The position numbers and the translations under genes were made by a program. A stretch of 64,000 bases of DNA from Siphonodentalium dalli. Lineage: Eukaryota > Mollusca > Scaphopoda > Gadilida > Siphonodentaliidae. The notes beneath the pieces are model-generated. The model ran no database searches, had not been told where the DNA came from, and worked only from the letters and a program-made list of their open reading frames with translations. Positions 11,015 to 20,953 of this stretch are shown piece after piece (the first letter of the stretch is position 1; each line of letters begins with the position of its first letter). The stretch lies in the NCBI GenBank assembly GCA_032622095.1, contig CP136069.1:202912690-202976689 (forward strand), given 5' to 3'.

Positions 11015-11529
11015 TGGACTCATTGACAACATATTATTTTTCTCTGCATGGTATAGAGAACGTACCAGTGGAAGATTTGTGGTATCAAACAAAGATGTCC
11101 TCCGGTAGACAACAGTTATAAATATAGTGTATGGATATATATAAACAGCGGGCACGCGCCTGTGCGATTCCTGTCCTGATTTGACTGATAAACTTAAATC
11201 TTACGACATCTTATCTCCACTCAGCATGGGAACTGTAGTGTGTTCTGTCGCTCATCGCTTTGTTTTGAACGGGTTTCTTATCAAATGCTCTTCAATCGAG
11301 CACGCGAGAGGCATGCTGCATGTTCCCACCGATACACCGGATTACATGCACACATTAAAGGCACAGTCCAGCTATTTTCAAGTGTTGTAAAATATGCTAA
11401 ATTGTATAGAGTTAAGTGACTTTCACTACTTGAATCATTGTCAACATAAATGAGAGATTAAAGATGCCCTGTCCTATTTAATACCATAAAACCACTAGCT
11501 TCGGGTGTCCAATATCATAAAATAATTAG
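11015..11529. other. No gene seen
   Basis: No supported coding region. At 11354 there is TTAAAGGCACAGTCC, close to TTTAAAGGCATAGTCC at 10091, so the end of another TTAA-flanked element may lie here. I could not find its partner end. Confidence 0.3.
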
Positions 11530-11670
11530 ATGGAATCCATGTACACAGTTATAGGAGGTTTTGATGGAACACATGAACACAGTTATAATAGGTTTAGGTG
11601 GAACCGGAGAACACAGATATAGGAGGTTTTGGTGAACCCACGAACACAGTTATATGAGGTTTTGATGGTC
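11530..11670. repeat. Degenerate ~35-bp tandem repeat
   Basis: Four diverged units sharing TGAACACAGTTATA + GGAGGTTTTGATGGAAC. Unit length varies from about 33 to 37. Confidence 0.7.
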
Positions 11671-11750
11671 ATATATCGACTTTCAAAGTAGGATACTTTC
11701 AAAAGAATTAGAAGCTTTAACGTGTTTTGAATTCAAGCAACATTTTCAAC

Positions 11751-11915
11751 GACCGTCTCTTATAAAGCGCGTTCACGCTTCCGTCGTCTCTTATAAAGAG
11801 CGTCCATTCTCCCATCGCCTCTTATAAAGAGCGTTCACGCTTCTGTCGTCTCTTATAAAGAGCGTCCATGCTTCCATCGTCTCTCATATACAGAGTGTCC
11901 ATGCTTCCGTCTTCC
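11751..11915. repeat. 31-bp tandem repeat carrying AAAGAGCG
   Basis: About five units of CGTCTCTTATAAAGAGCGTC + CATGCTTCCAT, with TTC/TCC alternation. Each unit includes the AAAGAGCG octamer or a one-base variant. Confidence 0.8.
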
Positions 11916-12548
11916 GCCTCAAAGTTGATATCTTGGTATTCGATAATAGTATTCATAATTTGGATAAATTGTGTGGGCCCCTAAAGACACTATAATATAT
12001 ATGAAACGTACTCTCTCCGAATGAAATGAAATGCTTGACCAATGAATAAATAATGATATTCGTCTCCTCTCTGGTCGATTTTGCATAATGTGCATAAACG
12101 GTTATTATGTGCGATTCGTTCCAGCGGCCAACTTCAACAGGTAATGCAAAATGCAAACGCGAAATGTGTTTAGTTAAAATTGTGATAGCAAAAGTTAGAG
12201 TTTTTGAAGTGTGTTCACATTAAATTTTGTCTTGACGAAAGCACACATGCCTGCATGTGTCCTGTTCTGTGTTAGTATATCAAACTTTCATTCTGTAAGG
12301 GCCTGCATGTTTAAAAAAAACCAGTTTGTCGCATTACCAAGCATGCAAATCAGCAGCTGATCCTAAGATCTGGTCAGGACAATCGAAAACAGGGAGCTTT
12401 CCCTTCTAATCTCCACCCACGAGACAAAGGGGCAGAAACGTCCATCCAGAATCGACCAATATTGCATAAAATTTATAAAAATCAAGTGGTAACTGGCATG
12501 TATTGTTTCAATGACAACCAAAATGTATTCATATAGTTTATTTCGGAC
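11916..12548. other. No gene seen
   Basis: No splice-bounded frame, terminal repeats or tandem repeat were found. Confidence 0.35.
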
Positions 12549-12964
12549 TTAACCCTTTACCCAACAAAACGGCCAAAACCGGCCAAATAAAGCTTCAACA
12601 GCCTAAAATATCTTCGGTCTGTCTCAATAGAACCATACAAATATGGATATCATTGGAACCGGCTACTTGACCACATTGTGATAGTTACAGTTATGCCATA
12701 TGCCAATGCATTCTCTTATATATGCGAGTCGACCATAGGTCGCCTCGCATATATAAGAGAATGCATTGGCCTAAAATAAAAAAAATCTTTTTTTAACACT
12801 TTTTACCATTTTTTCTTACATTCTTTAACAATTTTATAATTTTTAATGTGTTAAGCCAATGCATTCTCTTATATATGCGAGGCGACCTATGGTCGACTCG
12901 CATATATAAGAGAATGCATTGGCACAGCATTGGCACAGGGCCCTTCTGTTGGGTAAAGGGTTAT
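12549..12964. mobile_element. TTAA-flanked hairpin MITE, full length
   Basis: Starts TTAACCCTTTACCCAACAAA and ends CTGTTGGGTAAAGGG(TTAT), the last base of the target site being mutated. Two hairpins at 12703-12769 and 12856-12922 are inverted relative to each other, with the AT-rich spacer between them. The long arm (GGCCAAATAAAGCTTCAACA ... CACATTGTGATAGTTACAGT) is on the left. Confidence 0.85.
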
Positions 12965-13660
12965 AGGGGGCTGGCTGTACATTAGATCCGGCCATGTATG
13001 GGACCATATCCATTATTACTCAACATAATATATGCAACAAATGAATGAATTTGAGCCATGAATGAGTACAAAATACACTCATTTACTTTATGAACGATGC
13101 AAAATAACATAATACTTATAATGAAAATGGGTTAATATGGCTCGAGACATCAACTCATTTTCATTATAATTACCACGTTGTTCACATCGATCGTATAATA
13201 CATGATACCGAGACTCCTTGTACATCTCAGCATGTAATTTTGTTCTTGTATATCTTATTATCCCACGTTTTTGTATATACTATTATCCATTGTATTAGCA
13301 AAATGTCCTCGTGTGGATGTTTTTTCCCAATAAATCATTACCTAGAGCAGATGAATGTGCTTTGCACTCATTCATGGTTCAATTTAATTCATTTGTTGCA
13401 TATATTCTGTCAGTATATAGGAGACGGTCCAATAAATGGCTGGATTTAGTGTACATTACCAATTTAGTTATGTTATCTGTTTGCGTTTATTCAAATATTT
13501 AGGTTTTATTGACAAGTTTTCTATTAATTTTAACCCTTCTAAACTGAACACTCTAGAAGAAATCATTGTTCAACAAACATCCTATCTGAAAAAGTTCATA
13601 AGGAACTACTCGTCAATGAGTATATAGTAAACAAGGGGTTGATTATTCTCTCTGTTCCAG
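12965..13660. other. Upstream flank or intron of gfi1; no feature recognised
   Basis: If the gfi1 model is right, this belongs to a phase-1 intron ending TTCTCTCTGTTCCAG at 13660. No SNAG-type start (Met-Pro-Arg-Ser-Phe) was seen here or in the other sequence to the left. Confidence 0.4.
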
Positions 13661-13927
13661 ATTCAGAGAATGAGGCGCTCAGTCCGGACGCACCGAGGAT
13701 TCACCCGGCGTTTCTGTCGATTTCTGAACAGATGGCACATGACGTCATTGATACAGGTCACGGTATTCAAATGAGATGTGACGATAATTGGCCCGGAGAA
13801 CTTACTGGAAACAAACCGGATCAGTTCGGAGAACTTACGGGAAACAAACCGGATCAGTTCAGTGTATTCCGGCCATGGCTGTGCGAAACTCCAAAGAAAA
13901 GTCCAACGGCATCGCAAATAAGCATAG
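13661..13927 (+). CDS. gfi1: gfi1-like gene, N-terminal-region exon
   Basis: Acceptor TTCTCTCTGTTCCAG ends at 13660 and donor GTAGGC starts at 13928. The frame stays open, encoding 89 residues plus one base. Both borders are phase 1, and the leftover base fits exactly with the next exon at 14732 (G|GT, Gly). The peptide is acidic and Ser/Pro-rich. It has an 11-residue tandem duplication (GELTGNKPDQF twice, 13796-13861), then SVFRPW followed by a Ser/Pro-rich stretch. That layout recalls the FWRP-Ser/Pro segment between the SNAG repressor domain and the fingers in vertebrate GFI1. Assignment rests on phase and position; homology is weak here. The SNAG-encoding exon is not in view. A MITE starts six bases past the donor. 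Confidence 0.65.
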
Positions 13928-13933
13928 GTAGGC

Positions 13934-14177
13934 TTAACCCTTTGAGTGCCAGGGCCGATATAATCGGTCCTAATCCTACACAATAAGTCTGTTAAAGAAT
14001 ATAATAAAATATATTAAAATTGTAAAAAATTGTCAAAAAAAACAAACAAATTGTTAAGCCAATGCATTCTCTTATATATGCGAGGCGACCTATGGTCGAC
14101 TCGCATATATAAGAGAATGCATTGGCACAGGGTATATGGGTTGATACAAAAATCGGACCTGGCACTCAAAGGGTTAA
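13934..14177. mobile_element. TTAA-flanked hairpin MITE, GAGTGCCAGG family, in gfi1 intron
   Basis: TIRs TTAACCCTTTGAGTGCCAGG with CCGAT following on both sides; 244 bp. The ends share only TTAACCCTTT with the ACCCAACA family, yet it holds the same 67-bp hairpin (14059-14125) followed by CACAGGG. It lies immediately after the GTAGGC splice donor of the preceding exon. Confidence 0.8.
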
Positions 14178-14731
14178 AGACGTATTATTTGTAAGCATAT
14201 AGCAGTATACACAAGCTTGCAATCTGGATATAGTGTGTCTTGCATATTCATAATGAGGTCCCCAGAGGGTGAATGTAGTGACGCTATCATTCTCTCAATA
14301 TGAGCTATTGTCATGGATTGGAGTCCGTAGTCGGTCCGTGTGTGCGTCCGTCAACAATTCCTTTAGCACATCCCTCATTCGATTGTCACCAAACGTATTG
14401 GATCCTCGGCGTAACCTCTCGATGGGAGCTTACCATTTTTTTTATTTCAAAATTTGATTTAAAAACCTCTCGTTTCATGTTCTTCGTGATAACGATGATT
14501 TAAGAGAGGTTCGGGATTTTTCACATGTACCCATGCACTGCGAAGGCACTGGGTCCATTTAAAAGCCATGCAACTCAATTGAAAACGAATTGCAGTCAGT
14601 TGTCAACACATGTGCATGAACACATTGAAGATGAATGTACCATACAATACTTTCAAAAATAAAATTGAAGATACTTTGATTTTGAAGTTGTATCTGGTTG
14701 ACTCACGACTCTCTTATATCTTTATTCTCAG
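14178..14731. other. gfi1: Rest of gfi1 intron
   Basis: Contains a tract with GTCGGTCCGTGTGTGCGTCC near 14330, reminiscent of invertebrate dispersed repeats but not assigned. Ends with the acceptor TATCTTTATTCTCAG at 14731. Confidence 0.45.
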
Positions 14732-15379
14732 GTGATTATTTCAACATGGTTATTCAGCTGAATGGTTGCCAATACAACAACAACAACAACAACAGCAACA
14801 ACAACAATAACAACAGCACGATTAGCTGCATTAAGCCTAACAACACCAGTTTACTTGGAAGCAGCGAGTTATACCGATATCAAATGCTGCATAGTATCTA
14901 CGCAACGCAAATGAGTTTCTACAACCAATCCTTCTGGAACAACGACAAAAGTTTCGTGAACATGTATAAATCTGAAGTCCGGAATGTCAGAGACGAAACG
15001 AGCCCAGGGATGAAACCCGGACAATCCTTCCCGACTATTTTACATGGAGACTTTGAATGTTTGAAATGTCTGAAGCAATTCAGCACGCCGCACGGACTCG
15101 AGGTGCACGTGCGTCGCACGCATGCGGGCAGACGACCGTATTGTTGTGATGTGTGCAATAAGACATTTGGTCACGCAGTCAGTTTGTCTCAACATAGAAC
15201 GGTTCATACACAGGAACGAAGCTTTCATTGTAACCAGTGTGGGAAGACGTTTAAACGATCGTCGACTTTATCTACACACCTATTGATTCACAGCGATACC
15301 AGGCCATACCCGTGTCCATACTGTGGGAAACGCTTCCATCAGAAGTCAGACATGAAGAAACACACATATATTCACACAG
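14732..15379 (+). CDS. gfi1: gfi1-like gene, exon with zinc fingers 1-4
   Basis: GFI1/senseless proteins are nuclear C2H2 transcription factors, mostly repressors, that act in neural and haematopoietic fate. This exon (acceptor CAG at 14731, donor GTGAGT at 15380) encodes a poly-Asn tract (about 14773-14816), a linker and four C2H2 fingers. Their sequences are diagnostic: [13 protein letters not shown] in finger 1, [10 protein letters not shown] in 2, [20 protein letters not shown] in 3 and its linker, and [17 protein letters not shown] in 4. All Cys/His ligands are present. In my partial protein the fingers lie at about residues 199-220, 228-248, 256-276 and 284-304. An internal Met at 14746 could be read as a start, but the acceptor and matching phase favour an internal exon. 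Confidence 0.93.
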
Positions 15380-15409
15380 GTGAGTAGTCATGGTAACTAT
15401 TGGTGCGAA

Positions 15410-15528
15410 TTGAAACACACATATATACACACATGTGAGTAGACATAGTGGTACCAGGCGTACCCGAGTTCATACTGCGGTAAACGCCTCCATCAGAAGT
15501 AAGACACGAAGAAACACACATATATTTT
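15410..15528 (+). pseudogene. Decayed duplicate of the gfi1 finger-4 exon end
   Basis: 15446-15528 (ACCAGGCGTACCCGAG ... CTGCGGTAAACGCCTCCATC ... AAGAAACACACATATAT) closely matches the end of the functional exon at about 15297-15370. Just before it, 15410-15445 (GAAACACACATATATACACA + CATGTGAGTAGACATAG) copies the exon end plus splice donor. The exonic copy has a stop directly after the CATCAGAAG codons, and the duplicated donor reads CATGTGAGT. It is therefore an inactive tandem duplication within the intron. Confidence 0.75.
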
Positions 15529-15551
15529 AACTTATTCAACTTTATACGCCC

Positions 15552-15796
15552 TGTCACAAACTCGCGGCCATATTGGATCCACCATGTCCGGTTCCCTTGT
15601 TTTAGTGCTACAGATAAACGTTTTGGAGTAGCATTCCATATATGGAAGTCATGAATAATTGAAAAAGCTCCATATATGGAAATATTACTCCAAAACTTTG
15701 ACCATTAGCACTAAAACCACGGATCTGGGTCTGGAAGAATCTCGGAAACCACGGAACGGAGCTGGGTGAATCCAAAACGGCCGCGACCCAGTGACA
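15552..15796. mobile_element. Foldback MITE in gfi1 intron
   Basis: TGTCACAAACTCGCGGCC at the left pairs with GGCCGCGACCCAGTGACA at the right. Inner arms also pair (GTTTTGGAGTAGCATTCCAT against ATATTACTCCAAAAC). Total about 245 bp with a loop near 15650. Non-coding; the superfamily is unknown. Confidence 0.6.
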
Positions 15797-16748
15797 TCGC
15801 TTATTGGAGTAACACGCATGTATATCACACTTACGTATGTATAGTCACTGACGATTTCAGATTCAAAATTTATCTTAAAATAATTAACTAGACCCCAGGA
15901 TATGTCTACACAGGACGTAACAATATATAGAGAATATCTACAGTTTTTTTTTTAATACCGAAATATCTGAGTGTCTGGGAAGAAATATCAAATTTTCACG
16001 AGCGGCTGCAAGTTGTTGTATTCAAACAAAGACTGTAGTTGTTTTTTTTATTATAGGCGCCTTAATAATTCTCACAGTTGCTAGATTATACGGCATTTTC
16101 ACTTTTAATACTGCAAAAAATTGAACAGTAATCGGAAAGCAACCTGCATCTGGTTGACCCAAAGTTCTTAAACCGATTAGCTTGTAGGAACCAAACCACT
16201 TTCAATAGCAAAATCATGACATCATTCGGCAAGCTACATACATATAACGAAAGTTTTATTGAAATAACGAAAGCTACAGTGAAATAACGAAATCGTATTT
16301 CTCTGTAGCTTCGAAGCGACGACATATATACGACGACATACGTTTCGGTAATTTTCAATTATTTTATAGGCAAGAATATAATAAAATGTACTTCACGCCA
16401 GATTACGGAATTATTGCAGTGACCTTCATTGTGTCACCACGACGTCCCTAGCCATGGACGTTATTCTGCTCTCACCATCATAAGACTATACAAACTATTT
16501 TTCAAATAATATACAATGATATACTGTATGTATACACTTGTAAATATGTTATACCTATTGTGTTGACAACCCAAATTATTATGTATCAGTGTTATAACGG
16601 CAATTGGGAGAGGGGGTTATGTATAAGTGGATCGCACTTGTCCTCCAATCCCAATGCCAATCTGTATTGTTATATACTTATTGGTAATAAATATGTTTAA
16701 ACCAACCATCATAAGCATTAGTGACGTCACGGTGTTTTTACTTTGCAG

Positions 16749-17758
16749 GTGAGAAGCCATATAAATGTAACCACTGTGGTAAGGCCTTCAGCCAGTCGTC
16801 GAATCTCATCACGCACTGCCGGAAACACGCTGGGTTCAAACCATTCACCTGCGCTAAATGTTCCAAAAGCTTCCAGAGGAAGGTCGATCTGAGACGTCAC
16901 AGCGAGACGCAACACGGAGACGAGAGCCTCGATGTGAGACGGCATCATGTGATCCAAGGAGTAGACGGTAGCCTCGATGTGAGACGCCATCACGTGATCC
17001 AAGGAGCAGACGATAAGATCGATGTGAGACGTCGTCATGATCACGTGACACAAGGAACAGATGACAGCCTGAGCGTGATACGCCATCATATGCAAGGAGA
17101 ACATGATTCGGTGAGCGATGGACATATCCATGCTGTCCAACGGTCATGTGACTCGGTTGGACTGCAGAATCACGTCGTCACGGCAACCGACGTGGGAAAC
17201 CAGGAATTTCCTCATGATCTCGAGACAACCCCGACTGTAAATGAAAGCAACTCGCAGCTGTCACGTGACTCAAACGATGTTCGCGTCAGCCCGCATGTTG
17301 ATCCTGACGTCACCAGCCATTATACTCTCCGCGACTCGTCAGGTCCCCAAGATACTCAAGATACACACGGTTGTGTTGGAAACGACGACCGGGTTGACGT
17401 CAGTCCGAACGTTGATAGTGCGTGTACCGTCGCCAGTGACACGAATCGTTCACATGAAAGCGTTGGATTCTTTTCATTGGTCGATACCGGAAATAATTAT
17501 ACGAAACAGCTCTATGCTTCAGATGCTATTGAGCAGGAACGGCACTTCTTTCTTCCAGTCAGTACTGTATCGTCTGGTGAAAAGGACACAATTCACCAGA
17601 AAGAACATTATAGTTCTCCCTCTATAAACGTGAACATGTATGACTCTGATCACTCCGCTGAGCACATGCGCAGTGAAGGACTCGGTTCACCTGCAGACGA
17701 AGACGATGACATGTCGGATAACTGTCGCAGCGATTCAGACCCCGAACTGTTCGTGTGA
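16749..17758 (+). CDS. gfi1: gfi1-like gene, last exon: fingers 5-6 and long C-terminal tail
   Basis: The exon opens after TTTTACTTTGCAG and completes the TGEK linker. Fingers 5 ([14 protein letters not shown]) and 6 ([15 protein letters not shown]) complete the six-finger GFI1 array at about residues 312-332 and 340-361 of the partial protein. Vertebrate GFI1 ends a few residues after this motif; here about 280 more residues follow before TGA at 17756-17758. The tail starts with three to five degenerate 15-residue repeats around [11 protein letters not shown] (45-bp DNA period, 16931, 16976, 17021), which echo the [12 protein letters not shown] end of finger 6. The rest is Asp/Ser/His-rich and acidic towards the C terminus, with no domain I recognise. 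The frame is open for the full length, so the tail is probably real. Confidence 0.9.
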
Positions 17759-18369
17759 ATGTGTTATACATGTTCCTGACTGCGGAATAAGTTAACTGAC
17801 TTCATGACGATGTTTCAACTGAAATGAAATGTCAAACAAAGCATGTAATATCAAAGAATGTAGACATGTGCATGCTAATTGTTAGAGTCGCACAAAGTTA
17901 TTTGAAGTATTATCACTTTATGAACATACCCATCATATACATTTATATCATGTATATAGACGTATATACATGTACCCATAATGCCATGGATACAGCCATA
18001 CATTTGCATCAGATAATTCCAGTCCGAAGTTACAACTTGAAGTGGAGCATGTATTCCCGTGACTATTTTGGCTTGTTGCGAACAACAAGTTCCCGTTCGC
18101 GGCTAACGACAATTACGGAAACACACATTTTCTCGTGGTGTATACGTCACGGTAATTTGTTTGTTTTTGTTATTAAGTAGATCATGCCATGAGTCTCTAC
18201 TTTGGCTAACGTCCGTAGAAATCATATTCCACCAGTACAAAACCTTGGAACTTTTTGAAGTTTGACAGGGAACCTTATAAAGTCGAATAAATAACGCGGG
18301 GAATATATTTCTTTGTTAATTAATACCTGAAGCTGAATTATGTTGGGAAATATGGAACCGGTATGGGTC
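17759..18369 (+). other. gfi1: Probable gfi1 3' UTR and downstream flank
   Basis: No coding sequence. The first clear AATAAA on this strand after the stop is at 18286-18291, a possible polyadenylation signal. In AT-rich DNA that is weak evidence. Confidence 0.35.
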
Positions 18370-18623
18370 TTAACCCTTTACCCAACAAAAGGGCCCTGTG
18401 CCAATGCATTCTCTTATATATGCGAGGCGACCTATGGTCGACTCGCATATATAAGAGAATGCATTGGCACAGGGCATAACTGTAACTATCACAACGTGGT
18501 TAAGGAGCCGGTTCCAATGATATCCATATTTGTATGGTTCTATTGAGACAGACCGAAGATATTTTAGGCTGTTAAAGCTTTATTTGGCCGGTTTTGGCCG
18601 TTTTGTTGGGTAAAGGGTCTTAA
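18370..18623. mobile_element. TTAA-flanked hairpin MITE, single-hairpin form
   Basis: TTAACCCTTTACCCAACAAA at the left; TTTTGTTGGGTAAAGGGT then CTTAA at the right. Only one hairpin (18401-18467) lies between CCCTGTG and CACAGGG. It looks like a two-hairpin element that lost one hairpin and the spacer, as recombination between the two would produce. Confidence 0.8.
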
Positions 18624-18647
18624 ATATTGTATCAATTAAGCAAACAA

Positions 18648-19094
18648 TTAAAGGCCCACTTAATTTTCGAATGACTAGATTACATTATACACAACATATC
18701 CCATATTATATACCATTTGGAAGAGGAACCAAAAAAATATATATAATCCACCAAAATACGGAAAAGCTGTGGCCTTGGAGTGTCCACCAAGTGATAGAGA
18801 TTCTCAGATTCATTCCAAGACTCCCCCCCCCCTTGTTAACACAGAATGCATTAGAATTCAAACTAAGAGATAGAGCTATTCATTTCCCTTTCCATTGATA
18901 ATAATAGACTTTATAGTACAGTCTGGATCAAAATTAATCACAGAACACACCTCAGTACCTCGACAAAAACAATTTATTCGACCGGATCAGTTGATAATAC
19001 AATGTTTTGGCACTTCCTCTTTCAAATGGTATATAATATGGAATATATTGTTAATATTGTGATCTGGTGTTTCGAAAATTAAGTGGGCCTTTAA
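18648..19094. mobile_element. TTAA-flanked MITE, AGGCCCACTT family
   Basis: TTAAAGGCCCACTTAATTTT at the left and its inverted copy ending AAGTGGGCCTTTAA at the right. The inverted match runs with gaps for about 85 bp (CATATTATATACCATTTG in both arms). 447 bp, non-coding. Confidence 0.8.
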
Positions 19095-19116
19095 CTTTAG
19101 CAGATAACGAGCCCTA

Positions 19117-19516
19117 TTAACCCTTTGCCCAACAGAATGGCCCTGTGCCAATGCATTCTCTTATATATGCGAGTCGACCATAGGTCGCCTCGCATATATA
19201 AGAGAATGCATTGGCTTAACACATTAAAAATTATAAAATTGTTAAAGAATGTAAGAAAAAATGGTAAAAAGTGTTAAAAAAAGATTTTTCTTAGGCCAAT
19301 GCATTCTCTTATATATGCGAGGCGACCTATGGTCGACTCGCATATATAAGAGAATGCATTGGCACAGGGTATAACTGTAACTATCACAATGTGGTCAAGG
19401 AGCCGGTTCCAATGAAATCCATATTTGTATGGTTCTATTGAGACAGACCGAAGATATTTTAGGCTGTTGAAGCTTTATTTGGCCGGTTTTGGCCGGTTTG
19501 TTGGGTAAAGGGTTAA
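19117..19516. mobile_element. TTAA-flanked hairpin MITE, full length
   Basis: TTAACCCTTTGCCCAACAGA ... GTTGGGTAAAGGGTTAA, 400 bp, long arm on the right. Hairpins at 19148-19214 and 19296-19362. With the two elements just to its left it forms a cluster of three TTAA insertions within 1.15 kb. Confidence 0.88.
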
Positions 19517-19764
19517 AGTCATTTAGAACGATGAAAATGGAGGATCGAAACTGTTTCTAGAGTTATATAGTTAGTCACACTGACTGTGAACTCGAACCAC
19601 GTGACGTTTTTGTCAAATTAACAACTTGACTTTAGCCGTTTGAACGGGAACATGCAGTGCGTAACCTGCCTATATATAGTAAATCATACCACGTGGTATA
19701 TTGAGTCTCGTATTACTACAGTGTTCCAATTTATATATAGATGGTCGGAACAAATATATTGCAA

Positions 19765-20155
19765 GAATTATACATATGTCTTATGAACGCACAAGAATTA
19801 TACATATGTCTTATGAACGCACAAGAATTATACATATGTCATATGAACGCACAATAATTATACATATGTCATATGAACGCACAAGAATTATACATATGTC
19901 TTATGAACGCACAAGAATTATACATATGTCTTATGAACACTCAAGAATTATACATATGTCTTATGAACGCACAAGAATTATACATATGTCTTATGAACAC
20001 TCAAGAATTATACATATGTCTTATGAACACTCAAGATTTATACATATGTCTTATGAACACTCAAGAATTATACATATGTTTTATGAACGCACAAGAATTA
20101 TACATATGTCTTATGAACGCACAAGAATTATACATATGTCTTATGAACGCACAAG
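19765..20155. repeat. 30-bp minisatellite
   Basis: Thirteen units of AGAATTATACATATGTCTTA + TGAACGCACA with an exact 30-base period. Two main variants (GAACGCAC and GAACACTC) are interspersed. The period is divisible by three, which creates a spurious open frame. Confidence 0.92.
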
Positions 20156-20171
20156 TTTTCAGTTGTATATA

Positions 20172-20310
20172 GTGTTCTTGAGTGGATACTGAAAATATGT
20201 CATGAGTGAGCGAGACAAATGTTTATTTTTTCTCGAGCGGCTTGCCGCGAGTGAAAATAAACATTTGTCTCGGTCACGAATGACATATTTTCGGTATCCA
20301 CTCAAAACAC
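20172..20310. repeat. Long palindrome with short GC-rich loop
   Basis: GTGTTCTTGAGTGGATACTG pairs with GGTATCCACTCAAAACAC, and GAGACAAATGTTTATTTT pairs with AAAATAAACATTTGTCTC. The centre is CTCGAGCGGCTTGCCGCGAG. Arms of about 65 bases could form a cruciform. A degraded half-copy is near 42724-42775. Confidence 0.8.
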
Positions 20311-20953
20311 ACTAGATATTCTTTTTATTATACGCATTTCCAAAGAAATTTACCATTTACAACGTTAAATCGTCTTCAATCGATGCATCATTTTTGAAGC
20401 CATCAGCTGATCGATGCCTGTTCACGCAATGCTACTTCACCATCCGCAGAATATAAAAATATAGTTCCCGTATTCTTCCCCCATAAATATGTAGAATTTC
20501 AATATGAAATAGATTTTAATTTTAACTGTAATATCAGTAAATATAATATAAATTAGAATATCACAGTGGGTTCTTTCACGTTGTCCTTTTTCAATAGTAC
20601 AAACCGGAAACAGTATTGGTACATGCACGCAAGTGAATCGGTCGCACGCGCGAGCTAGTGTGAAAGTATATTCTTCTATATCCCCTTCTGTGTGATATCG
20701 ATGTTTATCTAAACGCGTTTTTTCTATAATTCACTGTTGAGCGTATAATAAATATATATATATTTACACACTTACTTACTAGATATGCACATATTAAGTT
20801 TCGTTCCACTTCTATCATTCCACGTTAAAAGTTAACTATTTAGAATATTATATCTGAATTATTCACACATAACTTTGTTGATCTATTACAATTAAATGTT
20901 TAAAGACATATAGTATGGACTTACTTCAATTAATAAAACCGATATCCAAAAAT
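20311..20953. other. No gene seen; trace of repeat R1
   Basis: AT-rich. TTTAAAGACATATAGTATGG at about 20901 recalls the start of R1, but the match is brief. Confidence 0.3.

Larger units (their letters stand above)
15380..16748 (+). other. gfi1: gfi1 intron between fingers 4 and 5
   Basis: 1369-bp phase-1 intron with GTGAGT and TTTTACTTTGCAG borders, splitting the Gly codon of the TGEK linker. It holds a decayed copy of the preceding exon end (15410-15528) and a foldback element (15552-15796). Nothing else was recognised. Confidence 0.85.

Noticed and set aside
14746-14748. Translation start of gfi1 at this Met
   Set aside because: A good acceptor lies 14 bases upstream and its phase matches the exon at 13661, so this Met is more likely internal.
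17241-17627. 128-residue frame overlapping the last gfi1 exon
   Set aside because: Alternative frame of the coding exon; the finger frame is open throughout and has family homology.
19765-20155. CRISPR array
   Set aside because: Units are contiguous with no unique spacers, no cas genes, and the DNA is eukaryotic. The same applies to the other regular arrays at 25373, 46880 and 62222.
19701-20192. 163-residue repeat protein
   Set aside because: Translation of a 30-bp minisatellite; a second overlapping frame is equally open.
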